A DNA stretch of 64,000 bases, from assembly GCA_902576045.1 (NCBI GenBank), contig CACGTU010000003.1, positions 17,749-81,748 on the forward strand, read 5' to 3'. The DNA comes from an uncultured Pelagibacteraceae bacterium (GTDB lineage: Bacteria; Pseudomonadota; Alphaproteobacteria; Pelagibacterales; Pelagibacteraceae). Positions within the stretch are counted from its first letter, which is position 1; each line of letters opens with the position of its first letter. The position numbers were made by a program, and so were the translations under genes. This document shows positions 1 through 9,215 of this stretch, piece by piece. Below the pieces are notes generated by a model, which was not told where the DNA came from, did not search any database, and worked only from the letters and a program-made list of their open reading frames with translations.

Positions 1-1
1 G

Positions 2-1522
2 GATAAAGTTGCAGAAGGTACCTCAGTGTCAGTTCTTCTTGAAAAAATTGAGGACAAAAATGGTGATGTGGTAGTTTCTGCTCAAAAAGCACAAAAGATT
101 AAAGGTTGGTACGAATTGGAAAAAGCTTATGAAGATAACCAATCTATTAATGGAAAAATAACTTCAAAATGTAAAGGGGGAGTTATAGTAGAACACATTG
201 AAACTGGTTCTTTAATGTTCTGTCCTGGTTCACAAATTTCAGATAAACCAATGAAAAGTATAGATCACTTAATTGGTGTAGAACAAAAATTTGCGATTAT
301 AAAATTAGATAAAGTAAGAGGAAATGCATGCGTATCCAGAAGACAAATAGTTTCTTCTCATAAAAAAGAGGATAAAGCTAAAATTATAGAAAAATTCAAA
401 GTAGGTGACATTATTAAAGATGCCGTAGTCAAAGGATACTCTTCTTTTGGATGTTTTTTTGAAGTTAATAACGAGATAGATGTATTGGTTCATCTTCAGG
501 AAATTTCTTATTCAAGAGTAAATCACCCAGACGAAATATTTAATATTGGTGAAAAACATGACTTAAAAGTTATTTCAATAGATATGGAAAAACTTCAAAT
601 TGGTTGTTCAATTAAACAGTTGTCTCCAGATCCTTTTGAACATATTTCAAACTATGAAATTGGAAAACCTTATAAAGTTAAGGTGGTTAAAATTACAGAT
701 TATGGTTGTTTCTGCGAGCTGGAACCAGGTCTTAGTACATTATTACACAGTAGTGAGATTAGTTGGACAAAAAAAAATATTTCACCTAAGAAATTATTTA
801 AAGTTGGTGATCAGATTGATTGCGTAATTACTGAAATTGATAAAGATAAAAGAAGAGTTGCAATTTCTCATAGATTAACAAATGAAAACCCATATACAAC
901 TTTAGAAAAAAAATATCCAGTTGGTTCAGATATAGATGGTGTTGTAACGAGTGCAAATGAATATGCTCTTTATGTGAAGCTTGGAGATTTTGACATTGAC
1001 GGTTTCTTACACTCAAATGATCTTTCATATTCTGGCAAACCTGAAGATGAATTAAAGAAACATAAAAAAGGTGAAAAGTTAAAAGTAAGAGTTTTAGAAA
1101 TTAAGAAAGAAGAACAAAAAGTAAGAGTTGGGTTAAAACAGTTAGAGAAAGACCCATTTGATTTCTTTAAAGGAAAAAAAGTTAATGATATTATAACTGT
1201 TCAAGTTATATCATCTGATAGCAAAGGCTTAATGGTGAAACCAGAGGGTTGTGATTTGGAATTTTTAATTAAGAAATCCCAAATCGCAGTAAGTGCTGCA
1301 GATGCAAGACCTTCAAGATTTGTAGGAGGTGAAAGAATAGACTCTGCAATTTCAGAAATAAATTTTGATAAAAGAAAAATAAATTTCAGTATTAAATTAC
1401 TTGAAGAGCTTCAAAACAAAGAAGCCGTTGACAAATTTAGCTCACCACTTTCAGGTAAGAATCTTCCATTTTCATCGCTTTCTGAAAAATTAGACGATAA
1501 AAAGAAAAAGGAAACTGAATAA
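2..1522 (+). CDS. rpsA: 30S ribosomal protein S1, 5' end missing
   Basis: S1 binds mRNA on the small ribosomal subunit and helps start translation. The reading frame is open to the left edge: codons before the track's GTG at 26 read DKVAEGTS and continue smoothly into it, so that GTG is internal. About 506 codons are visible of a family near 560, so most of the first S1 repeat is lost. Repeated OB-fold S1 motifs are clear, for example 'GDIIKDAVVKGYSSFGCFFE', 'KVVKITDYGCFCELE' and 'GVVTSANEYALYVKLG'. The ihfB start lies 8 bases after the stop, the usual rpsA–ihfB pairing in proteobacteria. The tail is Lys-rich. Confidence 0.96.
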   Translation, partial: DKVAEGTSVSVLLEKIEDKNGDVVVSAQKAQKIKGWYELEKAYEDNQSINGKITSKCKGGVIVEHIETGSLMFCPGSQISDKPMKSIDHLIGVEQKFAIIKLDKVRGNACVSRRQIVSSHKKEDKAKIIEKFKVGDIIKDAVVKGYSSFGCFFEVNNEIDVLVHLQEISYSRVNHPDEIFNIGEKHDLKVISIDMEKLQIGCSIKQLSPDPFEHISNYEIGKPYKVKVVKITDYGCFCELEPGLSTLLHSSEISWTKKNISPKKLFKVGDQIDCVITEIDKDKRRVAISHRLTNENPYTTLEKKYPVGSDIDGVVTSANEYALYVKLGDFDIDGFLHSNDLSYSGKPEDELKKHKKGEKLKVRVLEIKKEEQKVRVGLKQLEKDPFDFFKGKKVNDIITVQVISSDSKGLMVKPEGCDLEFLIKKSQIAVSAADARPSRFVGGERIDSAISEINFDKRKINFSIKLLEELQNKEAVDKFSSPLSGKNLPFSSLSEKLDDKKKKETE

Positions 1523-1530
1523 AAAATAAA

Positions 1531-1821
1531 TTGTCAGTAGTAAAATCAGACTTAATCAAAGAACTCGCCGACAACTACCCAAATTTTCTAAGAAAAGATC
1601 TAACTAAGTTAGTTGATATAATTCTTTATGAAATGCAAAATTCATTAAAGCGTGGTGAAAGAGTCGAATTAAGAGATATTTTTACTTTAGATCCAAAAAT
1701 ACAAAAAGAAGGTATAAGAAGGAACCCAAAAACAGGAGAGAAAGTATTTGTTAAAGAAAAAAAGAGCGTTTTATTTAAGATGTCAAAAGAATGGGCCAAC
1801 AAAATAAATGAAAAAGAATAA
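1531..1821 (+). CDS. ihfB: Integration host factor beta subunit (HU family)
   Basis: A 96-residue DNA-bending protein of the HU/IHF family, which acts on the nucleoid. It has the family layout: an N-terminal helical region ('SDLIKELADNYPNFLRKDL') and a beta arm carrying 'RRNPKTGEKV', whose proline inserts between DNA bases in IHF. The start is a TTG, fixed by the conserved N-terminus and the 8-base gap after rpsA. The 'ELRGFGSF'-like stretch is 'ELRDIFTL', a mild divergence. The beta assignment rests on the rpsA neighbour and the basic arm; a diverged HU cannot be fully excluded. Its end overlaps pyrF by 14 bases. Confidence 0.88.
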   Translation: MSVVKSDLIKELADNYPNFLRKDLTKLVDIILYEMQNSLKRGERVELRDIFTLDPKIQKEGIRRNPKTGEKVFVKEKKSVLFKMSKEWANKINEKE

Positions 1822-2479
1822 GATATTCGTTGCTTGCGATACAACAAATATAAAAAAAATTAAAGAAATAATTAATAAAACCCAAAATTCAAAATTAAAG
1901 GTCGGTTACAAATTTGGTCTTGAGTTTTTAAATTCAAAAAATGGAAGAACTTTTGTTTCAAAAGTAAAAAATAAAACAATTTTTGCCGACTTGAAACTTC
2001 ATGATATTCCAAATACCTGTGCGTCAACTATTAAAGCAATAAAAGACCTGAAAGTTGATTATTTAACAATTCATATAAGTTCTGGTTTAGATGCTCTTAA
2101 AGCTGCAAAAAAAGTATCTGGAAAAATTAAATTAATTGGTGTAACAATTTTAACTTCATTAGATAATAAGGCTTTGAAAGAAATTGGCTTTAATAAAGAC
2201 GTTAAAAAAATAGTGCATCATCAAGCAAGATTAGCAAGTAAAGCTAAACTTGATGCCATAGTGTGTAGTGCTCAAGAAGTAAAAATAGTAAAAAAAGTAT
2301 TTAAAAAAGAAATAATAACTCCGGGGATAAGATTTAGTTCAAATACAAATGATCAAAAAAGAACTTTAAGTCCAAAACAAGCATTTAAAAATGGGAGTGA
2401 TTGGCTAGTTATAGGAAGACCCATCACAAAAGGAAATATTAGAAAAAATATCCAAACATTAATAAAACACTTAAATTAA
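1808..2479 (+). CDS. pyrF: Orotidine 5'-phosphate decarboxylase
   Basis: It catalyses the last step of UMP synthesis, decarboxylating OMP in the cytoplasm. The catalytic D-x-K-x-x-D element is visible as 'DLKLHDIPNT', and the phosphate-binding end reads 'TPGIRF' followed by 'WLVIGRPIT'. Its 223 residues fit a single TIM barrel. The ATG lies inside the end of ihfB (14-base overlap), suggesting translational coupling. trpF follows after one base. An alphaproteobacterial pyrF next to trpF and trpBA is a normal arrangement. Confidence 0.95.
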   Translation: MKKNKIFVACDTTNIKKIKEIINKTQNSKLKVGYKFGLEFLNSKNGRTFVSKVKNKTIFADLKLHDIPNTCASTIKAIKDLKVDYLTIHISSGLDALKAAKKVSGKIKLIGVTILTSLDNKALKEIGFNKDVKKIVHHQARLASKAKLDAIVCSAQEVKIVKKVFKKEIITPGIRFSSNTNDQKRTLSPKQAFKNGSDWLVIGRPITKGNIRKNIQTLIKHLN

Positions 2480-2480
2480 A

Positions 2481-3104
2481 ATGGATGCAAAGATTTGTGG
2501 TGTCAAAGATCCAAAAACTTTAGACTATATAATTAATCATAATTACCCCCCAAAGTTTATTGGATTTATTGCTAACTACCCAAAATCAAAAAGGTATTTA
2601 GAATTTAATCAACTCAAAGAAATTTTAAATGTTGATAAAAAAAATATCAATTTTGTTTGTGTGTTAGTGGAACCTGATGACGAAACACTTGAAAAAATAA
2701 ATAAGTTAAGTTTTGATTATCTCCAACTCTATAAAGTTTCACCAGATAGGACAAAAAAAATAAAAGAATTATTTGATATAAAAATAATTACTGCTCTTAC
2801 AATAGAAGATATTAATGATGTTTTGATTTATAAACAATATGAGAAAATTTCAGATATAATTTTATTTGATAGTAAAGGTTATGAAAAATCTGTTGGCTTT
2901 AATCATGAACTGCTAAATGAAGTGCCTGCATCAATAAATAAAATGTTAGCAGGTAACATTAAGTATAATGATAGGCTTGATAAATATATTAAAATAACAG
3001 ATATTATTGATATTTCAGGAAGCTTGGAAACCACTGGAGAAAAAGATATTTCTAAAATTAATATTTTTTTAAATAACATAAAAAAATTAAATGATGAAAC
3101 TTAA
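2481..3104 (+). CDS. trpF: Phosphoribosylanthranilate isomerase, divergent
   Basis: TrpF performs the Amadori rearrangement in tryptophan synthesis. The catalytic cysteine motif 'KICG' is at residues 4–7 and the presumed catalytic Asp lies in 'LFDSKG'. Length (207) is normal. Several motifs are altered: the usual QLHG is 'LQLYK', the glycine-rich GGTG loop after the Asp is replaced by 'YEKSVGF', and the phosphate-binding end reads 'DISGSLETTGEKD' rather than the usual SSGVE pattern. Position directly before trpB and trpA supports the call. Function as an isomerase is inferred; see the finding on the whole trp module. Confidence 0.82.
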   Translation: MDAKICGVKDPKTLDYIINHNYPPKFIGFIANYPKSKRYLEFNQLKEILNVDKKNINFVCVLVEPDDETLEKINKLSFDYLQLYKVSPDRTKKIKELFDIKIITALTIEDINDVLIYKQYEKISDIILFDSKGYEKSVGFNHELLNEVPASINKMLAGNIKYNDRLDKYIKITDIIDISGSLETTGEKDISKINIFLNNIKKLNDET

Positions 3105-4326
3105 AAAAAATATTCCACTTATTGATCAACATGATAAATATGGTTTCTGGGGCGGTAAATTTGGTGGAAGTTATATTCCTGAAACATTAAAAAAACCTGT
3201 AGATGATCTTACAAAAGAATTCTCTAAATTAAGAAAAAACAAAAACTTTATAAAAAAAAGGGACTTTTATTTCAATAATTACATTGGTGTACCTACTCGT
3301 TTTATTAAATTAGAAAATCTTTCTAAGCATTTAGGTGGTGCTCAAATTTGGGCTAAAGTAGTTTCTGACGCAAATGGTGGTGCTCACAAAATATATAATG
3401 CTACTGTTCACGCTTTACTTTGTAAAAGTATGGGAAAAAAATACATTGTTGGTGATACTGGAGCAGGATACGCAGGCAAGATGTTAAGCATGGCTGCAAA
3501 AAAATTTGGGCTTAAATGCAAAATATTTATGGGGGCTAAAGACATTAAACGTCAAAAGCCAAATTGCGATGCCATGAAAAAAAATGGTGCTGAGATTGTC
3601 CCAGTTACAACGGGGAGTCAAACTTTAGTTGATGCAGTTAGTGAATGTATGAGATACTGGGTATCAAATTGTGATACTACTCATATGTGTGTAGGTTCTA
3701 CAGTTGGTCCAAATATATTCGTAAAAATTTGTGGCTGGAGTACAGCACAAATTTCAAGAGAATTAAAAAATCAAATAAAGATTCAATTTAAAAAAATTCC
3801 AAAAAAAATTAAATTGATTAATTGTGTTGGTGGTGGAAGTTCAGCTTATGGATTCTGGAGCGAATTTATCGATTTTCCAAAGTCTCAAATTGAATTAATA
3901 GGTGTTGAAGCAGGAGGTCCTAAAAACTCAAAATTACATGCAGCCCCATTAAGCAGAGGAGCAAAATTAGGAGTGTTGCATGGGGCAGCCTCATACGTTT
4001 GTCAAAATAATGAGGGACAAATAAATGAGACGGAGTCTATAAGTGCTGGATTGGATTATCCTGGGGTAAGTCCAATCCATTGTTTTCTAAAAGATACAAA
4101 AAGAGCAAGATACACATATGCAACAGATGAAGATGCATTGAATGCTTATAAACTTGTTACAAAATTCGAGAAACTTAACCCAAGTTTAGAACCCAGTCAC
4201 GCATTTGCAGAGGCAATTAGGATTGCGCCAAGATTAAACAAAGATACTGTCATAATTGTAAATTCATGTGGAGACGCCAAAAAAGATAGGGATATTTTGA
4301 AAAAAAGATTAGGAAAAAGAATATGA
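3091..4326 (+). CDS. trpB: Tryptophan synthase beta chain, divergent
   Basis: TrpB is a PLP enzyme that joins indole and serine to make tryptophan. The PLP lysine is visible in 'GGAHKIYNA', the glycine-rich phosphate loop in 'VGGGSSAYG', and 'SISAGLDYPGV' is well kept. The normally near-invariant ETGAGQHG reads 'DTGAGYAGKM', putting Asp where the catalytic Glu (E109 in Salmonella) belongs, and the usual GRGDKD end reads 'NSCGDAKKD'. Length (411) is normal. It overlaps trpF by 14 bases (two adjacent ATGs, 3091 and 3094, are possible starts) and trpA by 4. It may represent an unusual TrpB subgroup. Confidence 0.88.
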   Translation: MMKLKKNIPLIDQHDKYGFWGGKFGGSYIPETLKKPVDDLTKEFSKLRKNKNFIKKRDFYFNNYIGVPTRFIKLENLSKHLGGAQIWAKVVSDANGGAHKIYNATVHALLCKSMGKKYIVGDTGAGYAGKMLSMAAKKFGLKCKIFMGAKDIKRQKPNCDAMKKNGAEIVPVTTGSQTLVDAVSECMRYWVSNCDTTHMCVGSTVGPNIFVKICGWSTAQISRELKNQIKIQFKKIPKKIKLINCVGGGSSAYGFWSEFIDFPKSQIELIGVEAGGPKNSKLHAAPLSRGAKLGVLHGAASYVCQNNEGQINETESISAGLDYPGVSPIHCFLKDTKRARYTYATDEDALNAYKLVTKFEKLNPSLEPSHAFAEAIRIAPRLNKDTVIIVNSCGDAKKDRDILKKRLGKRI

Positions 4327-5123
4327 TTAACCCAATAAACTTGGCCTTTAAAAATGCAAAAGAAAAAAAAAGACCAGCTTTATTAACCTATACCGTAGCA
4401 GGCGATAACACTAAAAAGAAATCTTTAGAAATATTAAAATCAATTTCAAAGGATATTGATATTTGTGAAATTGGATTTCCTCACAACACACCCATAGCTG
4501 ATGGAGGTCAAATTCAGACAAGCGCATATAGAGCGCTGAAAAATGGATTAAAAATTTCTGATGTGTTTCAAATAGTTAATGATTTTAAAAAAACAAAAAA
4601 TTCAAAACCAGTAATATTGATGGGTTATTACAATATGATTTATCAATATGGGGAAAATAATTTTATTAAAAAATGTAAAAGTTCTGGAGTAAATGGATTA
4701 ATTGTTGTTGATTTACCTTGGCCAGAAAATAAAGGATTTGCAAAAAAGTGTAAAGCTAAAGCTATTAGCTTTGTACAATTACTATCTCCTACTACATCTA
4801 AAGAAAGACTAAAAAATATAATTAAAGATTCTCATGATATGATTTACTATATAAGTATGTTATCAACTACAGGAGGGAAGCTTAAAGTATCTCCAAAACA
4901 AATTTTAAATAATTATAATAAAATAAAAAAAATTGATCCAAAAAAGAATTGTGTAATTGGCTTTGGAATAACTGAAAAAACTATTGCAAAGTTAAGATCT
5001 GCTGACGGATTGGTGGTTGGAAGTGCTATTTGCAAAGAAATAACAAGGAGTTTAAACAATAGACAAAATCCTGTCACAAATGTAAGTAAAGTGGTGGCTA
5101 AATTAAGAAATAAAATTTCATGA
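4323..5123 (+). CDS. trpA: Tryptophan synthase alpha chain, divergent
   Basis: TrpA cleaves indole-3-glycerol phosphate and passes indole to TrpB. Both catalytic acids appear kept: the Glu of 'CEIGFP' and the Asp of 'PIADGGQIQ'. 'GYYNMIYQYG', 'VVDLPWPE' and 'GFGITEK' match family landmarks. Differences include HNTPIADG for the common FSDPLADG and 'YISMLSTTGGK' where the family has a GVTG loop. Length 266 is usual. The start overlaps the trpB stop (ATGA) and the end overlaps accD in the same way, so trpFBA-accD-folC look cotranscribed. Confidence 0.9.
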   Translation: MINPINLAFKNAKEKKRPALLTYTVAGDNTKKKSLEILKSISKDIDICEIGFPHNTPIADGGQIQTSAYRALKNGLKISDVFQIVNDFKKTKNSKPVILMGYYNMIYQYGENNFIKKCKSSGVNGLIVVDLPWPENKGFAKKCKAKAISFVQLLSPTTSKERLKNIIKDSHDMIYYISMLSTTGGKLKVSPKQILNNYNKIKKIDPKKNCVIGFGITEKTIAKLRSADGLVVGSAICKEITRSLNNRQNPVTNVSKVVAKLRNKIS

Positions 5124-6052
5124 ACTGGTTAACAAAAGCAATTAAATTTGGTGAAAAAATAAAAAAGGTTTTAAAGAAAAGACCTTCAAAAGAAGATATT
5201 GAGAATTCAGATTGGACGAGTTGTTGCAAAGGTCCTGTTTTAAAAAAAGAACTTGAAGATAATTTATGGGTATGTGGTTCTTGTGGTAAACACCATCGAA
5301 TAAGTTGTAGACAAAGATTTGACATTTTATTTGGTAAGAATGCTTATGAAATTCTTGAAACGCCTATACCAGCTGAAGATCCTTTAAATTGGGTCGATAC
5401 AAAATCTTATAAAGATAGGTTAAAGGCCGCTAGAAAGAAAACTAATCAGAACTGTGCTGTAATGATTGCAAGAGGAAAAGTTGATGGAATTGAAATCACT
5501 GCAGGTGCAATTAATTTTGATTTTATTGGTGGATCAGTGGGAGCAGCGGAAGGGGAAGCTATTATTTATGGCGTTCAACACGCAATAGACAATCAAACTC
5601 CATATGTTTTCTTTCCTTGTGGGGGTGGCCAAAGAATGTTCGAGTCGCCTATTGCATTAGCAAATATGACTAGAACAACCTTGGCAATTAATGAATTAAA
5701 GAAAAATAATTTACCTTACTTAGTTTGTTTTACTGATCCAACTGCAGGAGGTATTACAGCATCATTTGCAATGTTAGGTGATATTCATTTTGCTGAACCT
5801 GGATGCTTGATTGCATTTGCTGGTAAAAGAGTAATTCAAGCAACAGTTAAAGAGGAATTGAGCGCAGACTTTCAAACGTCAGAGTTCGTCGAAAAACATG
5901 GATTTGTTGACAGAGTTATTCAACGGAAAGATATAAAAAAAGAAATCAGCACCCTTTTATCAATATTGCTTAAGAGAGAAACTGAGTTAAATTCAGAAAA
6001 ATTAAATGACTCTTCAGACAATATTGAACCGCTTACAAAAGCTGCATCCTAA
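5120..6052 (+). CDS. accD: Acetyl-CoA carboxylase carboxyltransferase beta subunit
   Basis: With AccA it transfers the carboxyl group from biotin to acetyl-CoA for fatty-acid synthesis. The crotonase-type core is clear ('FDFIGGSVGAAEGEAI', 'FPCGGGQRMFESP', 'DPTAGGITASFAMLGD'). The N-terminal zinc ribbon is odd: the second pair 'CGSC' is intact, but the first CxxC is contracted to 'TSCCKGP'. trpA overlaps it by 4 bases upstream; folC starts 47 bases inside its 3' end. The trp–accD–folC order is common in proteobacteria. Length 310 is usual. Confidence 0.95.
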   Translation: MNWLTKAIKFGEKIKKVLKKRPSKEDIENSDWTSCCKGPVLKKELEDNLWVCGSCGKHHRISCRQRFDILFGKNAYEILETPIPAEDPLNWVDTKSYKDRLKAARKKTNQNCAVMIARGKVDGIEITAGAINFDFIGGSVGAAEGEAIIYGVQHAIDNQTPYVFFPCGGGQRMFESPIALANMTRTTLAINELKKNNLPYLVCFTDPTAGGITASFAMLGDIHFAEPGCLIAFAGKRVIQATVKEELSADFQTSEFVEKHGFVDRVIQRKDIKKEISTLLSILLKRETELNSEKLNDSSDNIEPLTKAAS

Positions 6053-7271
6053 AGAAATAGATTTAAGTTTAGATAGAGTTAAAAATCTTTGCAAAAAACT
6101 TGGTAATCCTCAAAAAGATTTAAAATATATTTCTGTTGTTGGAACAAATGGAAAGTATTCAACAATTCAGGCGCTAAGAGCAATTTTAAAAGAAGCCAAC
6201 ATTAAATGTAATATTTATACTAGCCCCCATATTCAAAGAATTAATGAAAGATTTATATTTAATGATGAGGAAATTTCAGATTCTGATCTTTCAGATTTAT
6301 TAGTAAAAGTTGAGGAAGTGAACAATGGAGAGGAAATTACTTATTTTGAAATTTTAACTGCAGCCTATTTTTTTCATGCAAGCAAATATAGGGAAAATAT
6401 AAATATAATTGAAAGCGGTTTATTTCACAGGTTTGATGCAACTAATATAATTGATAAAAATATATTAAGTATTGTTACTGCTATAGGCTTAGATCATTTA
6501 GATTGGCTTCCTAAAGACGAACAAACCATTGAAAAAATTATTTTTGAAAAAACTTCGGCTCTTTTAAATTCCAAGATTGTTGTAGCCAAACAAAGTAGTG
6601 AAAATACACAAAAATTAATAAAACAATCCTTATCCTCAAATGAAGCAAAAAAGGTCATGTTTAATGATAACTTTAGTTATTCAATTAATGAAAATGAATT
6701 TATTTATTTTGAAGATGAGTTCGGAGGAATAAAATTACCTCAACCAAATTTAATGGGACAATTTCAAGTTGATAATTCAGCAACAGCAGTTGCAGCTGCT
6801 AGAAATCTAAATTTAAATATAACTGATGAAAATATTAAATCTGGAATTACAAAAATTAAAAGTATTGCAAGACTTCAAGAAATTAAATCAGGTAAATTAA
6901 AGAATTTATGTAAAAATAATCAACTATTTGTTGATGGATCTCATAACCCTTTGGGAGCAAAAGTATTAAATGATTATTTACAAACACTGAAATGTAAAAA
7001 ACATATAATTTTAGGTATGATGGCTAATAAAGATCATGAAGAATACATGAGCTATTTTAAGAATATTTCTTCATTAACAACAATTGATATTCCAAATCAA
7101 CCTAACTCAATTAAAGGTAAGGATCTGAAAAATAAGTTAGATAAATTTCCAAATCTAAATTATGAAAAATCTATTGAAGATGCTTTAAAGAAAATTTCTA
7201 CTAACAAAGATGACATTATACTTATCACAGGATCTCTTTATCTCGCCGGGGAAGTTTTAAATTTAAATTAG
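6006..7271 (+). CDS. folC: Dihydrofolate synthase / folylpolyglutamate synthase
   Basis: A Mur-ligase-family enzyme that adds glutamate to folates. It has an ATP loop 'GTNGKYST', where the usual residue after Lys is Gly, a 'RFDATN' motif, 'DHLDWLP' and 'DGSHNPLGA' before the C-terminal domain. Length 421 is normal. The ATG at 6006 lies 47 bases inside accD and gives the expected N-terminus ('[16 protein letters not shown]'). The stop overlaps the convergent trxA by 4 bases. The glycine-rich stretch before the DATN motif is '[10 protein letters not shown]' instead of a GGRLDATN-like form. Confidence 0.93.
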   Translation: MTLQTILNRLQKLHPKEIDLSLDRVKNLCKKLGNPQKDLKYISVVGTNGKYSTIQALRAILKEANIKCNIYTSPHIQRINERFIFNDEEISDSDLSDLLVKVEEVNNGEEITYFEILTAAYFFHASKYRENINIIESGLFHRFDATNIIDKNILSIVTAIGLDHLDWLPKDEQTIEKIIFEKTSALLNSKIVVAKQSSENTQKLIKQSLSSNEAKKVMFNDNFSYSINENEFIYFEDEFGGIKLPQPNLMGQFQVDNSATAVAAARNLNLNITDENIKSGITKIKSIARLQEIKSGKLKNLCKNNQLFVDGSHNPLGAKVLNDYLQTLKCKKHIILGMMANKDHEEYMSYFKNISSLTTIDIPNQPNSIKGKDLKNKLDKFPNLNYEKSIEDALKKISTNKDDIILITGSLYLAGEVLNLN

Positions 7272-7588
7272 ATATTTTCTTTTATCCAAGAAACAATATC
7301 TGATTTTGGTGTTGCTCCAACTTTAGTCGATTTTAACTCTCCATCTTTGAAAAGTAACATTGTAGGTATACCTCTAACACCGTATTTTGTTGGCGTATTA
7401 GGCTCTTCATCAATGTTATGTTTTGCAATAGATACATCGTTTGCCATTTCATCTGAGATTTCCTCTAAAATCGGTCCGACCATTTTGCAAGGTCCGCACC
7501 ATTCTGCCCAAAAATCAACTACAATTGGTTTGGATGATTTTAAGACTTCTGTGTCAAAATTTTCGTCTGTAATTTTTAAAGTTGCCAT
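7268..7588 (-). CDS. trxA: Thioredoxin
   Basis: A 106-residue cytoplasmic disulfide reductant with the classic active site '[10 protein letters not shown]' and the cis-proline loop 'RGIPTML'. It is the last gene of a minus-strand run after sbcB, with a 66-base gap, and converges on folC. Function follows directly from the family. Confidence 0.97.
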   Translation of the reverse strand: MATLKITDENFDTEVLKSSKPIVVDFWAEWCGPCKMVGPILEEISDEMANDVSIAKHNIDEEPNTPTKYGVRGIPTMLLFKDGELKSTKVGATPKSDIVSWIKENI

Positions 7589-7654
7589 ATGGTTTATATA
7601 TAAATTTAATTTTTTAATTCAATACTTAATATAGATATGTTCAAATTATCCACA

Positions 7655-9088
7655 TCATACATTTTCATATTTTTTCTGTATTGACATTGCGTAATTATTG
7701 AATTCATCAAGCAGATTTAATTTTTCCTCATCATTTTCATTTGTATACTTTTCTCTTAGGGTATCTATCTCAGTGTAAAGAGTAGGAATAGTCCACCATT
7801 TTTCTTTTCTTTCACTCAATATTCTTTTAGCGATATCTCTTTTCATAGATTTAAGTATGTCAGGCGGTAAAGTTTCAGGTGCCTCTTGATAAATAATTTT
7901 TTTTCCAAAGCCAACTAATCTATCATCTTCGAATTTGTCTAATAACTTTAATTTATCTTTCCATGATGCAGCATGCCAGGCTGGGAATAATGCGGTATCT
8001 TTGTTTGAAGTAAACTTTGTATAAATACTTTCTTCAGCATAAATATCTTCTTGTGATTTTGAGTGTTCTTTTTCTTCTGCCACCTCTCTTAAAGCAACAA
8101 GGATATTTTGAGAAAATTTTTCATTTTTTTGAACTATTTCTGCCCTTTTCTTTATTAAACTTTCATCCATTGCATTATAGGGTTCTGCTTTCATTCCAAA
8201 TTTTGCATCGACAATGATTGGAGCTTTATTTGATCTAATAGTTCTTAAAAACTTAGGTGATTTTTTCATTTCTATCTTTAATTCATTTATTGATAAATTT
8301 AACAATGGCTCAACATCTGTTCTTAAATCAACAGAATAATACCAACCTTGGTAGATTGGATGCATGCAATATTTTGGATGCAGTGGAACTACTAGATGAA
8401 GCCGTGACTTTCCATAATAATATTCGTTTAAAGTAAAAATATCACCTTTTTTAATAATAGTTTCGGTATCAGATTTATTCGCTGTCTTTAAAAAATCATT
8501 CCAAGTATGTTCTTGTTTTTTTTTAACAATGCTTAAAACTTTAGCAGTCATTTCTGCATCGGCTAGTGCCGAGTGAGCATCACTTGAATCGATCCCCTGC
8601 ATACGTGCAAGAGATTCTAATTTAAATACAGCATTATTTTTTTCATTAAATTCTACCTCTAAAATATTTGGATCTACTGCATAAGCTGCTCGGGCAATAT
8701 TTATTCCATCATGTCTTTTATTTGGTGCTGCATTAGTTAAATAAGGATATCTTATACCTTTAAAGAATTCTTTTCTGATCATTTCATCATCAAAACCAAT
8801 ATTTGACCAACCAAGAAAAATTGCGGGACTCCATTTTTTGAAGATTTTCTCAACTTCGGCCAACATTTGATAATGACTTAAATTTGCTTGAGTAAGTTTT
8901 TTAATTGAGGTTTTATTTACAATTAATGCCATAGCCTGAAAAATTTCACCTTCTGGCAAACGACACCTTAAATTAAATCTGTCTTTTTCTTTAAAGTTTT
9001 CATCAACAAGTACTCCACCAATTTCAATTATGCTACCAAAGTCAGTGCTGGCGCTTGATGATTCTATATCCCAAATTGCTAAATTCAT
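7655..9088 (-). CDS. sbcB: Exodeoxyribonuclease I (ExoI family)
   Basis: A DnaQ-fold 3'-5' single-strand DNA exonuclease of the ExoI type. The first acidic motif is 'WDIESSS' near the N-terminus, the second is 'NIGFDDEMIRKEF', and the third is 'DAHSALADAEMT', matching the HDALxDVEMT pattern of ExoI. The long C-terminal part (about 270 residues, including 'TLPPDILKSMKRDIAKRI') fits the ExoI SH3-like and helical domains rather than a bare DnaQ. Length 477 is close to the E. coli enzyme. It follows rmuC and a PD-(D/E)XK nuclease on the same strand, a DNA-end-processing group. Confidence 0.87.
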   Translation of the reverse strand: MNLAIWDIESSSASTDFGSIIEIGGVLVDENFKEKDRFNLRCRLPEGEIFQAMALIVNKTSIKKLTQANLSHYQMLAEVEKIFKKWSPAIFLGWSNIGFDDEMIRKEFFKGIRYPYLTNAAPNKRHDGINIARAAYAVDPNILEVEFNEKNNAVFKLESLARMQGIDSSDAHSALADAEMTAKVLSIVKKKQEHTWNDFLKTANKSDTETIIKKGDIFTLNEYYYGKSRLHLVVPLHPKYCMHPIYQGWYYSVDLRTDVEPLLNLSINELKIEMKKSPKFLRTIRSNKAPIIVDAKFGMKAEPYNAMDESLIKKRAEIVQKNEKFSQNILVALREVAEEKEHSKSQEDIYAEESIYTKFTSNKDTALFPAWHAASWKDKLKLLDKFEDDRLVGFGKKIIYQEAPETLPPDILKSMKRDIAKRILSERKEKWWTIPTLYTEIDTLREKYTNENDEEKLNLLDEFNNYAMSIQKKYENV

Positions 9089-9215
9089 AATTTAATCCTT
9101 AAATTAGCTAAGTTTTGATGGGTATTTGGAAAGTTTTTATTTGAACTAAACCTTTTGCATCTAAACAAGTAGCTTCTAGTTAGTAATATCTCTTTTATGA
9201 ATTGGAAAATTAAAG

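Noticed and set aside
26-1522. The GTG at 26 as the start of rpsA
   Set aside because: The frame is open to base 2 and the upstream codons read as S1 sequence; the gene is cut by the window edge.
7589-7630. A leaderless promoter for trxA (TTGAAT with TATATA just before the ATG)
   Set aside because: Such boxes arise easily in this AT-rich DNA, and trxA may be read from sbcB; there is nothing to separate signal from chance.
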